Program-made: the position numbers and the translations under genes
The notes under the pieces: model-generated
Told to the model about the DNA's origin: nothing
Database searches by the model: none
The model's input: only the letters and a program-made list of their open reading frames with translations
NCBI RefSeq assembly: GCF_013283665.1
Contig: NZ_JABEKU010000002.1
Location: 1,362,863-1,426,862, forward strand
Length of the DNA stretch: 64,000 nucleotides
DNA from: Ensifer sesbaniae
Lineage (GTDB): Bacteria > Pseudomonadota > Alphaproteobacteria > Rhizobiales > Rhizobiaceae
Direction: 5' to 3'
Part shown: piece by piece, positions 36,237 to 43,801 of the stretch
Position numbering within the stretch: the stretch's first letter is position 1
Layout: each line of letters starts with the position of its first letter

Positions 36237-37670
36237 ATGGTGCAGAAAAACCTGATCGATGGGGAGTGGATCGCCGGTAGCGAAGCGTTCCGCAGCATCA
36301 ACCCGTCGAACACCAATGACGTGGTGGGCGAATATGCCCGCGCCTCGGCCGACGATGCGCGGGCAGCGATCGCGGCGGCCAAGGCGGCGTTTCCCGCCTG
36401 GTCGCGCTCCGGCATCCTCGAGCGCCATGCGATCCTGAGGAAGACCGCCGACGAGATCCTCGCCCGCAAGGACGAGCTCGGAAAGCTTCTGTCGCGCGAG
36501 GAAGGCAAGACGCTGGTCGAAGGCATCGGCGAGACCGTGCGCGCCGGCCAGATCTTCGACTTCTTCGCCGGCGAGTGCCTGCGCCTGGCAGGCGAAGTCC
36601 TGCCGTCCGCCCGGCCCAATATCGGCGTCGAGATCACCCGCGAGCCGGTCGGCGTCGTCGGCATCATCACGCCCTGGAACTTCCCGATCGCCATTCCCGC
36701 CTGGAAGATCGCCCCGGCGCTCTGCTACGGCAACACCGTCGTCTTCAAGCCGGCCGAGTTGGTGCCCGGCAGTTCCTGGGCGATCGTCGACATCCTCCAT
36801 CGCGCCGGCCTGCCGAAGGGGGTCTTGAACCTCGTCATGGGCAAGGGCTCGGTCGTCGGCCAGGCGATGCTCGACAGCCCCGATATCAGCGCCATCACCT
36901 TCACCGGCTCGGTCGGCACCGGCAAGCGGGTCGCTGCCGCCTCCGTCGAGCACAATCGCAAGTACCAGCTGGAGATGGGCGGCAAGAACCCCTTCGTCGT
37001 GCTCGACGACGCCGATCTGTCGGTGGCGGTCGAGGCGGCGGTCAATTCCGCCTTCTTCTCCACCGGCCAGCGCTGCACCGCGTCCTCGCGCATCATCGTC
37101 ACCGAAGGCATTCACGATCGTTTCGTGGCGGCGATGGGCGAACGGATGAAGGGGCTGACGATCGACGATGCGTTGAAGGCCGGCACCCATATCGGCCCGG
37201 TGGTCGACGAGAGCCAGCTCAACCAGGACACCGACTACATCGCCATCGGCAAGCAGGAAGGCGCGAAGCTGGCCTTCGGCGGCGAGCTTCTGAAGCGCGA
37301 CACGCCCGGCTTCTATTTGCAGCCGGCGCTGTTCACCGAGGCGACGAACGCGATGCGGATCAGCCGGGAAGAGATCTTTGGGCCGGTCGCCGCCGTCATC
37401 CGCGTCAGGGATTACGACGAAGCGCTCGCCGTTGCCAACGACACGCCCTTCGGCCTGTCCTCCGGCATCGCCACCACCAGCCTCAAGCATGCGACCCATT
37501 TCAAGCGCAACGCCGAAGCCGGCATGGTGATGGTCAACCTGCCGACCGCCGGCGTCGACTTCCACGTGCCCTTCGGCGGCCGCAAGGGATCGTCCTACGG
37601 CTCGCGCGAGCAGGGACGCTACGCCGCCGAGTTCTACACCACCGTCAAGACGGCCTATACGCTCGCTTAA
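36237..37670 (+). CDS. NAD(P)-dependent aldehyde dehydrogenase (ketoglutarate-semialdehyde type)
   Basis: A 477-residue aldehyde dehydrogenase. The catalytic Cys is in FSTGQRCTASSR and the general base Glu in LEMGGKNPF; cofactor-binding GVVGIITPWNFP is present. The overall sequence resembles 2,5-dioxovalerate (ketoglutaric semialdehyde) dehydrogenases, which end sugar-acid and hydroxyproline pathways. It is divergent from the importer operon and shares its operators. The last 200 bp recur almost unchanged at 63793-64000. Confidence 0.9.
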   Translation: MVQKNLIDGEWIAGSEAFRSINPSNTNDVVGEYARASADDARAAIAAAKAAFPAWSRSGILERHAILRKTADEILARKDELGKLLSREEGKTLVEGIGETVRAGQIFDFFAGECLRLAGEVLPSARPNIGVEITREPVGVVGIITPWNFPIAIPAWKIAPALCYGNTVVFKPAELVPGSSWAIVDILHRAGLPKGVLNLVMGKGSVVGQAMLDSPDISAITFTGSVGTGKRVAAASVEHNRKYQLEMGGKNPFVVLDDADLSVAVEAAVNSAFFSTGQRCTASSRIIVTEGIHDRFVAAMGERMKGLTIDDALKAGTHIGPVVDESQLNQDTDYIAIGKQEGAKLAFGGELLKRDTPGFYLQPALFTEATNAMRISREEIFGPVAAVIRVRDYDEALAVANDTPFGLSSGIATTSLKHATHFKRNAEAGMVMVNLPTAGVDFHVPFGGRKGSSYGSREQGRYAAEFYTTVKTAYTLA

Positions 37671-37680
37671 ATGTGAGGCA

Positions 37681-37724
37681 AGCCCCGGCGTCCAACATCC
37701 ATCTCGGTGTTGGGCGGCGGGGCT
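37681..37724 (+). terminator. Terminator-like hairpin after aldehyde dehydrogenase
   Basis: AGCCCCGGCGTCCAACA pairs with TGTTGGGCGGCGGGGCT with one or two mismatches, loop of 10 bases, followed by a short T run, 10 bp after the stop. Confidence 0.65.
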
Positions 37725-37795
37725 GTTTCGATATACAGATCAGGTCCGCAAGGATAGTTGCCCAGGCCGCCAACTCAGGAGGTCGAGATTTTCTC

Positions 37796-37918
37796 TCAGA
37801 GAACGGGATAGAGGCCTCGCGAAGACACTACGTACTGGATCACCGCAAGCAGGATCGCGATCACAACGATCACACCGACACGCAACGTTCTTTCAAGGAA
37901 AGTTTCCTGGCCCTGCAT
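37796..37918 (-). CDS. Possible 40-residue single-pass membrane protein
   Basis: A short minus-strand frame starting MQGQETFLERTLRVG has one clear transmembrane segment (VIVVIAILLAVIQYVVS). GAGG lies a few bases upstream. It stands alone in the gap between the dehydrogenase and the DapA-like gene. Size and look fit a small inner-membrane protein, but nothing proves expression. The rest of 37725-38081 shows no gene. Confidence 0.4.
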   Translation of the reverse strand: MQGQETFLERTLRVGVIVVIAILLAVIQYVVSSRGLYPVL

Positions 37919-38081
37919 CGTCAAACCTCGTTCTGCAACAGGTGTATCGACAATCGGCAAGGTCAGAGTATCAGGCGCGCAGCGCGAGCACAGACCGCAA
38001 TGACAAGTCGCAGAACGGGGACGACCTTGCAAACCCGTCCGCCGCTCCAGACCAGAGACGGGGGCCCCAGGGAGAAGAAGC

Positions 38082-39008
38082 CTAGAAAGCAGCTCGCTTG
38101 TCGTGCTTCGCGAGACGGGCAAGCAGATAGTCCACTTCCGACCGCGCTGTCGGCGTCAGCATCTGGGCTGGCTTGCGTTGCGCGTCGGTGGCGATAACGC
38201 CGCGACGCTTCAGAACGTGCTTGCGAATGGCAAGGCCAATCCCGAACTGCTGCTCGTAACGGATCAACGGCAGGTGCGCGTCGAAGAGATCGTGCGCTTC
38301 ATCCCTCTTCCCGGCCGCAGAAAGCTCCATCAGTTCGGTGAGCATGTCCGGAAAGCCATAGCCGGTCATGGCACCATCGGCACCACGCTCCGGCTCGAAG
38401 TCGAGGAACAGGCCGCCGTTGCCGCACAGGATGGAAAATTCGCGAAGTTCGCCCGCCTTCTGCATGGCGCGCAACTTCGATATTTTCTCAAGACCGGGCC
38501 AGTCCTCGTGCTTCAGCATCAGGCAGGACGGATGATTGGTGATGATCTTCGCGATCACGCCAGGCGTCATGACGACCGTGAGGGTCAGCGGATAATCCTG
38601 CAGAACCCACGGCACGTCTTCGCCGACGGCTTCCACCGCACCGGCGAAATAGTTGACGATCTGGTCATCGGTACGCAATGCGGGGGGCGGAGCGATCATT
38701 ACTCCGGCAGCACCCATCTGCATCGAGACACGTGCCAACGAGCGCATGCTGGCGAACCCTGGAGCGGAGACCCCGACAATCACCGGGATCTTTGATCGGG
38801 AGACCACGCGCTTAACGATGGCACGGCTTTCCTCCGGCTCGAGCTTCGGGGCCTCGCCCATGATCCCGAGGATCGTGACGCCGGTGCAGCCGCTCTCCTC
38901 ATAAAAGTCCGTGAGTTTGTCGATCGAATTGAAATCGATCGAACCATCGTCGTGAAATGGCGTGGTTGCGATGGCGTAGACGCCCTTGGACTGCGTACTG
39001 AACGTCAT
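38082..39008 (-). CDS. DapA-family lyase (dihydrodipicolinate synthase-like)
   Basis: A 308-residue Schiff-base aldolase/lyase. The N-terminal pattern GVYAIATTPFHDDGSID, the GVTILGIMGEAP motif and the lysine in CLMLKHEDWPG are typical. Such enzymes cleave or dehydrate 2-oxo acids; with an adjacent RraA-type protein and a semialdehyde dehydrogenase nearby it probably handles a 2-oxo acid intermediate. The start overlaps the RraA-like stop. Confidence 0.85.
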   Translation of the reverse strand: MTFSTQSKGVYAIATTPFHDDGSIDFNSIDKLTDFYEESGCTGVTILGIMGEAPKLEPEESRAIVKRVVSRSKIPVIVGVSAPGFASMRSLARVSMQMGAAGVMIAPPPALRTDDQIVNYFAGAVEAVGEDVPWVLQDYPLTLTVVMTPGVIAKIITNHPSCLMLKHEDWPGLEKISKLRAMQKAGELREFSILCGNGGLFLDFEPERGADGAMTGYGFPDMLTELMELSAAGKRDEAHDLFDAHLPLIRYEQQFGIGLAIRKHVLKRRGVIATDAQRKPAQMLTPTARSEVDYLLARLAKHDKRAAF

Positions 39009-39724
39009 TTCTGGCTGTCCTTCCAGGCCTCATATCGGGCCTTCGTTTCTGCATTCATCGGGTAAAGACCGGGAAGCGGCACGCCCCGGTCCACTTCGTT
39101 CATGATCCAGGCCTCCATGCGCTCCTGTTCGGGCGCCTCGGCGAGCACCTGTTCGAGGAATGCCGACGGGATGAGGACCGCTCCGTCGTCGTCGACCACG
39201 ACGATGTCATCAGGAAGAACGGCAACGCCGCCGCAGTTGATCGGCTCCTGCCACCCGACGAAGGTCAGACTCGCGACGGAAGGCGGTGCTGCGATGCCAT
39301 TGCACCACACCTTCATCCCGCTCGCCAGCACGCCCTCGCCGTCACGCATGGCGCCGTCGGTGACGAGGCCGGCGACTTTGCGTTTCGCCATTCGGGCACA
39401 CAGGATGTCGCCGAAGATACCGGCATCACTGACGCCCATCGCATCGGCGACGGCGACGCACCCTTCCGGCATCGCTTCGATCGCCGCCCGGGTGGAGATC
39501 GGCGAGGCCCAGCTCGCCGGCGTGGCAAGGTCCTCGCGAGCAGGGATGAAGCGCAGCGTGAATGCCATGCCGACAACCCGTCCCTGGCCGGGTCTAAGAG
39601 GCTTCGTGCCGCGCATCCAGACGTTGCGAAGCCCTTTTTTCAGGAGAACCGTCGTGACCGTCGCGGTGGACACGCCCTTCAGGATTTCAACGACATGGGG
39701 TTCAAGTGACATGAGAAACCTCAC
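39005..39724 (-). CDS. RraA-family protein (HMG/CHA aldolase-like)
   Basis: A 239-residue protein of the RraA/dimethylmenaquinone-methyltransferase-like family, many of which are divalent-metal aldolases or decarboxylases of hydroxy-oxo acids. The metal-site region GDILCARMAKRKVAGLVTDG and the PDDIVVVDDDGAVLIP motif are present. Its stop overlaps the DapA-like start. Confidence 0.87.
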   Translation of the reverse strand: MRFLMSLEPHVVEILKGVSTATVTTVLLKKGLRNVWMRGTKPLRPGQGRVVGMAFTLRFIPAREDLATPASWASPISTRAAIEAMPEGCVAVADAMGVSDAGIFGDILCARMAKRKVAGLVTDGAMRDGEGVLASGMKVWCNGIAAPPSVASLTFVGWQEPINCGGVAVLPDDIVVVDDDGAVLIPSAFLEQVLAEAPEQERMEAWIMNEVDRGVPLPGLYPMNAETKARYEAWKDSQK

Positions 39725-39729
39725 CTAAA

Positions 39730-40515
39730 TCAGATGCTGTTGATCAGACCGCCATCGACGCGGATGACGGAGCCGGTGATATAGGAAGCGCGGGGGCTCG
39801 CAAGGAACGTGACGGTGTCGCCGTATTCCTTCGGATCACCGTAGCGGCCGACCGGGATCGACCCGGTGCTTTCAGCCGTGACATCGGCGACCGGTCGGTT
39901 CTCGCGCTTCGCCTTCTGCTCGTCCAGAAACACGATGCGCCCCGTGGCAATACGCCCGGGCAGCACGATGTTTGCAGTGATACCGTCGCGCCCGACCTCG
40001 CGCGCCAAGGTTTTTGACCAGCCCACCAACGCCAGGCGCAGGCTGTTCGATATCCCGAGATTTGCAATCGGCGCGACGACGCCGGAAGACGTGGAGGTAA
40101 TAATGCGCCCCCATTCGCGCTCGCGCATACCGGGAAGCACCGCATCGGTGACCGCGATCACCGAGCGAACCATGAGATCAAAGTATTTCGACCAATCGTC
40201 AGGCGACTGTCCTGCGGCCGGCGTCGGCGGCGGCCCGCCGGTGTTGTTGATCAGGATATCGACCGGGCCGAACGCGCTCTTGATGGCATCGAGCTTCTGG
40301 CCAATCAGGGACAGGTCGCTGATATCCCAAGCCAGCGGAATGGCCTTGCCGCCTGCTCCTGTGATTGCATCCGCGGTCGCTTTGGCGCTTTCTCCGTGGA
40401 TGTCGGCGACGATGACGGAAACGCCCTCCGCCGCAAGCGACCTTGCGATTGCGCCACCAAGCCCGCCGCCGGCGCCGAAGACAAGCGCCGTCTTGCTGTT
40501 CAACTGAAGATCCAA
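39730..40515 (-). CDS. Short-chain dehydrogenase/reductase family protein, atypical active site
   Basis: A 261-residue Rossmann-fold oxidoreductase (cofactor motif GAGGGLGGAIARSLA; INNTGGPPP). Where the catalytic YxxxK is expected, the sequence reads NLGISNSLRLALVGWSK, so the Tyr is absent and a Ser-Asn pair stands near its place. Some FabG-like subfamilies share this LSN pattern. It is the first gene of the three-gene unit with RraA- and DapA-like proteins, divergent from a LysR gene. Confidence 0.85.
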   Translation of the reverse strand: MDLQLNSKTALVFGAGGGLGGAIARSLAAEGVSVIVADIHGESAKATADAITGAGGKAIPLAWDISDLSLIGQKLDAIKSAFGPVDILINNTGGPPPTPAAGQSPDDWSKYFDLMVRSVIAVTDAVLPGMREREWGRIITSTSSGVVAPIANLGISNSLRLALVGWSKTLAREVGRDGITANIVLPGRIATGRIVFLDEQKAKRENRPVADVTAESTGSIPVGRYGDPKEYGDTVTFLASPRASYITGSVIRVDGGLINSI

Positions 40516-40606
40516 CTTTTCCTCCTTCGCTTTCGGCCACTATGACAAGGCGAAAACGCAAGAAAAACCTTCCTTTTTCTTCCTTCAGACGATAGTAAAA
40601 CTAACG

Positions 40607-41464
40607 ATGGAAACCCGCTTTCTCGAAACCTTCCTGACCGTCGTCCAACACGGTTCTCTGGCCGAGGCGTCGCGCCGCCTGGGCGTGACGCCGGCCGCAA
40701 TCGCACAACGTATCCAGGCGCTGGAAGACGAGATCGGGCTGCCCCTTCTCGCGCGATCAGGTCGGCGAGTGAAGCCAACGGAAGCCGGGGTTGCGATCCT
40801 GGAGAAGAGCCTACGTGTTCTATCGGAAGTCAGGCAGTTGAAAGGGCTGGCGCACGACGGCCAGGCATTCGGAGAGTTGCGGCTTGGCGCCATCTCGACG
40901 GCACTGACGGGCCTGCTTCCGAACGCTTTGCGAAGCGTGTTCGACAAGACACCGGGCGTCGACATCTTCCTGCTGCCGGGAACGTCGGCAGAACTCTATA
41001 ACAGCCTGCTCGAGGAAAAGATTGACGCGGCAATCCTCGTCAAACCGCCTTTCCCCATACCGAAGACCTTACACTGGGAACTGATCCGATCGGAGCCGTT
41101 CGTCCTTCTGGCGCCGCGCGACCTCGCGAACGTCCCCGCCGACCACTTGCTTCGCGAGCAACCGTTCATTCGATACGACAGAAGCAATTGGGGTGGCCGG
41201 CTCGCGGATACCTATCTTCAATCCCAGCGGGTTCTTCCGCGGGAATGGCTGGAACTCGACTCGCTCGAAGCCATATCGGTGATGGTTGAAGCGGGGCTGG
41301 GCGTATCTCTGATGCCCGACTGGCGTTCATCCCTGTTCGACAACCTGCGCGTTGCCCGGCTGCCGCTGCGCAATGCACCATGCCGCGAAATCGGCCTGCT
41401 CAGACCTCGCAGCGTGCCGTCCGGCCGACTGATCCAAACCGTCCTCGATGCCATTCGATCGTAG
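40607..41464 (+). CDS. LysR-family transcriptional regulator (divergent from SDR operon)
   Basis: A 285-residue regulator: N-terminal HTH (FLETFLTVVQHGSLAEASRR, AIAQRIQALEDEIG) and an effector domain. It is divergently transcribed from the SDR/RraA/DapA genes, the usual LysR layout, and probably controls them. The 90-bp intergenic region has no TTGCC-N5-GGCAA box, so it likely sees a different site from the other LysR. Confidence 0.9.
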   Translation: METRFLETFLTVVQHGSLAEASRRLGVTPAAIAQRIQALEDEIGLPLLARSGRRVKPTEAGVAILEKSLRVLSEVRQLKGLAHDGQAFGELRLGAISTALTGLLPNALRSVFDKTPGVDIFLLPGTSAELYNSLLEEKIDAAILVKPPFPIPKTLHWELIRSEPFVLLAPRDLANVPADHLLREQPFIRYDRSNWGGRLADTYLQSQRVLPREWLELDSLEAISVMVEAGLGVSLMPDWRSSLFDNLRVARLPLRNAPCREIGLLRPRSVPSGRLIQTVLDAIRS

Positions 41465-41645
41465 AGAACGCGGTAGCGTCGGTCGTCGACTAGTTCCCAC
41501 TCACACGATACTCGACCGCACCCCTGAAATGCTAGCGAGGAACACCGAACTTGCCACTGGAGTTCGCGAGATGATGGTGCATCCCGTCGATCATTATTGC
41601 GCGCGGGTACGCAGATCGCACGCAATCGTAGTTCCTGACGATACA

Positions 41646-41759
41646 CTATGCGATCTTCTGTAACGGGCGCTGGTCAGCTTCCGCCAATATCTTCAGCTTA
41701 GTTTCTTTCGACCATCGCCGCCTACGCTCGACGCCGGAAATGATCTCCATGCGGGCCAT
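41646..41759 (-). pseudogene. IS66-family tnpA, N-terminal fragment
   Basis: From an ATG at 41759 the minus strand reads MARMEIISGVERRRRWSKET and then KLKILAEAD, the start of IS66 OrfA/TnpA, before diverging and stopping at 41646. The fragment faces away from the IS66 tnpC pieces to its right, so the region has been rearranged. A dif-like string overlaps its end. Confidence 0.7.
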
Positions 41760-41882
41760 GCCAACCTCTCAGATCTGGAATTAGTGTCAGCACTAATGCT
41801 GGTTCTAATGCCAGAACATCGCCTAACTGGCTCGTTCAGCAAAATCCGCTCACCGGACGCTCACATTAGAATTTTTGCCACC

Positions 41883-41947
41883 GGCCGAAAATCGTGGTTG
41901 TTCAGCGACACCGTCGATGGAGCCAAGGCCAGCGCCGTCACCTATAG
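41883..41947 (+). pseudogene. IS66-family tnpC fragment, left of IS110 insertion
   Basis: Reads GRKSWLFSDTVDGAKASAVT then Y, the conserved end region of IS66 TnpC. It is cut after the bases TATAG by the IS110-family element. The frame resumes at 43487. Confidence 0.75.
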
Positions 41948-42023
41948 ATCCCATGGGTTGGATGACGGCCAGCGTTTTTGCAGAATGAGTGGTCGTACCA
42001 GCAACCGTTCATTCTGAGGTCCC

Positions 42024-43187
42024 ATGTTCAGAACCCAAAAATCCGCCGCCGCTATCCAGACCAATCTGGCCGCCATTTTTGTCTCGATGGAACTCTCTCG
42101 TTCAACCTGGCTGATCACAACGTTGTTGCCGGGGAGCGGCGAGAGGATGTCGAAATATGCCATTGCAGCCGGCAACACTGGCAAGCTGTTCGATCTGTTC
42201 TCGAAGCTGCAGGAAAGGAGCCGCGCCAGGACAGGGCAGGACTGGCCGATCATCACGATCCAGGAGGCGGGTCTTGATGGCTTCTGGATCCACCGGGTGC
42301 TCGTGAAAGAAGGCATCGAGAGCCATATCGTGGATGCGGCGTCGATCGCGACACCACGCAAACGGCGGCGGGTGAAGACCGATCGCGTCGATGGCGAGGC
42401 GCTGCTGCGGGTTTTGTTGGCGTTCAAGAGAGGTGAGCCCCGTGTGTGTTCAATGGTGCGGGGTGTCGCTCACGAGGATGAAGACCGACGACGGATCGGC
42501 CGAGAGCGCAAAGCGTTGATGGTTGAGCGTGTCGCGCACGTCAACCGCATCAAGGGCCTGTTGTTCTCGCAGGGTATTGCCGATTACGAACCCCTTCATA
42601 AAAACCGGCGCCAGCAACTCGAAGAGTTGCGAACGGGAGATGGACAGATACTGCCGCGGCACATGAAGGCACAGATCAGCCGGGAACTGGACCGGTTAGA
42701 ACTGGTCGTCAGTCAGATCCGAACCATCGAAGATGAGCGCGATGCGCTTATCGCCGCGCAGACCACGGATAGCACGAAACCATCGCCTGTCACGATGCTG
42801 CTCGGGATCAAAGGGATTGGCGCAGAGTTTGCAAACCTCCTCTGGTCGGAGGGACTGTTCCGGCATTTTGATAACCGTCGTCAGGTGGCCGCCTATGCCG
42901 GTCTTGCGCCAACGCCTTGGCAAAGTGGCTCGGTCAATCGGGAACAAGGAGTGTCGAAGGCGGGCAATCCGGGACTGCGGTCGACGTTGATCCAGCTATC
43001 CTGGCTATGGTTGCGGCACCAGCCGGGTTCGGCACTGGCAAAATGGTTCAGGGCGCGCGTTGAACGTAATGGCGGGCGCATGAAGAAAACGACCATCGTT
43101 GCGCTGGCACGCAAACTGTTGGTAGCACTTTGGAAATACGTGAACTCTGGGGTCGCGATCGAGGGCGCTGTTATGAAAACCCTATAA
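42024..43187 (+). CDS. IS110-family transposase (DEDD recombinase)
   Basis: A 387-residue, apparently intact transposase: N-terminal RuvC-like DEDD domain (FVSMELSRSTWLITTLLPG, later RRVKTDRVDGEALLRVL) and C-terminal serine-bearing domain with the helix-hairpin-helix (MLLGIKGIGAEFANLLWSEG) and YAGLAPTPWQSGSVNREQGV. It catalyses RNA-guided recombination in studied relatives. Downstream non-coding DNA (299 bp) is much longer than upstream (76 bp). Confidence 0.92.
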   Translation: MFRTQKSAAAIQTNLAAIFVSMELSRSTWLITTLLPGSGERMSKYAIAAGNTGKLFDLFSKLQERSRARTGQDWPIITIQEAGLDGFWIHRVLVKEGIESHIVDAASIATPRKRRRVKTDRVDGEALLRVLLAFKRGEPRVCSMVRGVAHEDEDRRRIGRERKALMVERVAHVNRIKGLLFSQGIADYEPLHKNRRQQLEELRTGDGQILPRHMKAQISRELDRLELVVSQIRTIEDERDALIAAQTTDSTKPSPVTMLLGIKGIGAEFANLLWSEGLFRHFDNRRQVAAYAGLAPTPWQSGSVNREQGVSKAGNPGLRSTLIQLSWLWLRHQPGSALAKWFRARVERNGGRMKKTTIVALARKLLVALWKYVNSGVAIEGAVMKTL

Positions 43188-43486
43188 ATCCCTGCACTTC
43201 AATCTTTCTGAATCTACCTGGGCCTCATGAACCCTGGCGGATCCGGGTGACGAACCGACATCAGGCTTGGCTAAAATGCCGCTCTATAGAATGGTCTCGT
43301 CCTCCCGGGCTCAGCCCGCCGAAAGCGGGATATTGGTGCAGCCGCAATTGTCGGCGACCGTATGTGAGTTTGATCAGGCTTTGCGAAATAAGCCGTGTCG
43401 CGCAGTATTGAGCCCGAGCCTGGAACCGAAATCTTTGAGGTATGTCGAGATGCAATAATCAGCTTGACACCGATTATCCCCATGTG
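43188..43486 (+). ncRNA. Candidate bridge/seek RNA region of the IS110-family element
   Basis: The non-coding right end of the element. In IS110-family elements one non-coding end encodes the structured guide RNA; the long downstream end here fits the IS1111-like layout. A stable stem CCCGC-CGAAA-GCGGG lies at about 43317-43331. The RNA borders and guide loops cannot be fixed by eye. Confidence 0.4.
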
Positions 43487-43627
43487 AGCCTGATGTTGAC
43501 CTGTCGCGCCTGTGGCGTCGAACCATTCGCGTGGTTGCGCCACGTCCTCACCGAACTGCCGCAGCGTCCCGACAACGCCGACATCGACGACCTGCTACCA
43601 TTCAACTTCACAAAGCAGCCTGCCTGA
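43487..43627 (+). pseudogene. IS66-family tnpC, C-terminal fragment
   Basis: Continues the frame of the left fragment: SLMLTCRACGVEPFAWLRHV, then LTELPQRPDNADIDDLLPFN and a stop. This is the normal C-terminus of IS66 TnpC. The next 174 bp up to the exporter gene show no gene. Confidence 0.85.
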
Positions 43628-43801
43628 CCGCCGGCTCAAGCCCCCTTATAACGCGCAGCGAAATGCGCGCTTACGCTTGATCGCGCGACGTATCCCCGCA
43701 TCGGACGCCTCGACCGCTTGTGGCTTAGCCTTCCATGCTTTCGTCGAGCCGCAGGCGGTGCGCCTATGACTTCCTGCAAGAACCGTCCCGGTATGTAAAC
43801 G

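Larger units (their letters stand above)
41946..43486 (+). mobile_element. IS110-family insertion sequence, complete, inserted in IS66 tnpC
   Basis: Borders are set by rejoining the split tnpC: codons TAT-AG(C) at the left and AGC-CTG-ATG at the right give an unbroken frame when 1541 bp are removed. The dinucleotide AG stands at both borders, as expected for IS110 elements that recombine at a 2-bp core without making target duplications. There are no terminal inverted repeats beyond a short CATGGG match. An 8-bp stem (CAGAATGA / TCATTCTG, 41981-42016) lies just before the transposase. Confidence 0.8.

Noticed and set aside
36081-37565. 494-residue minus-strand frame antisense to the aldehyde dehydrogenase
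   Set aside because: Asp/Gly/Arg-rich antisense shadow; the sense strand has all catalytic motifs.
36575-38197. 540-residue plus-strand frame inside and beyond the aldehyde dehydrogenase gene
   Set aside because: Second-frame shadow of the dehydrogenase with extreme Arg content; no family signature.
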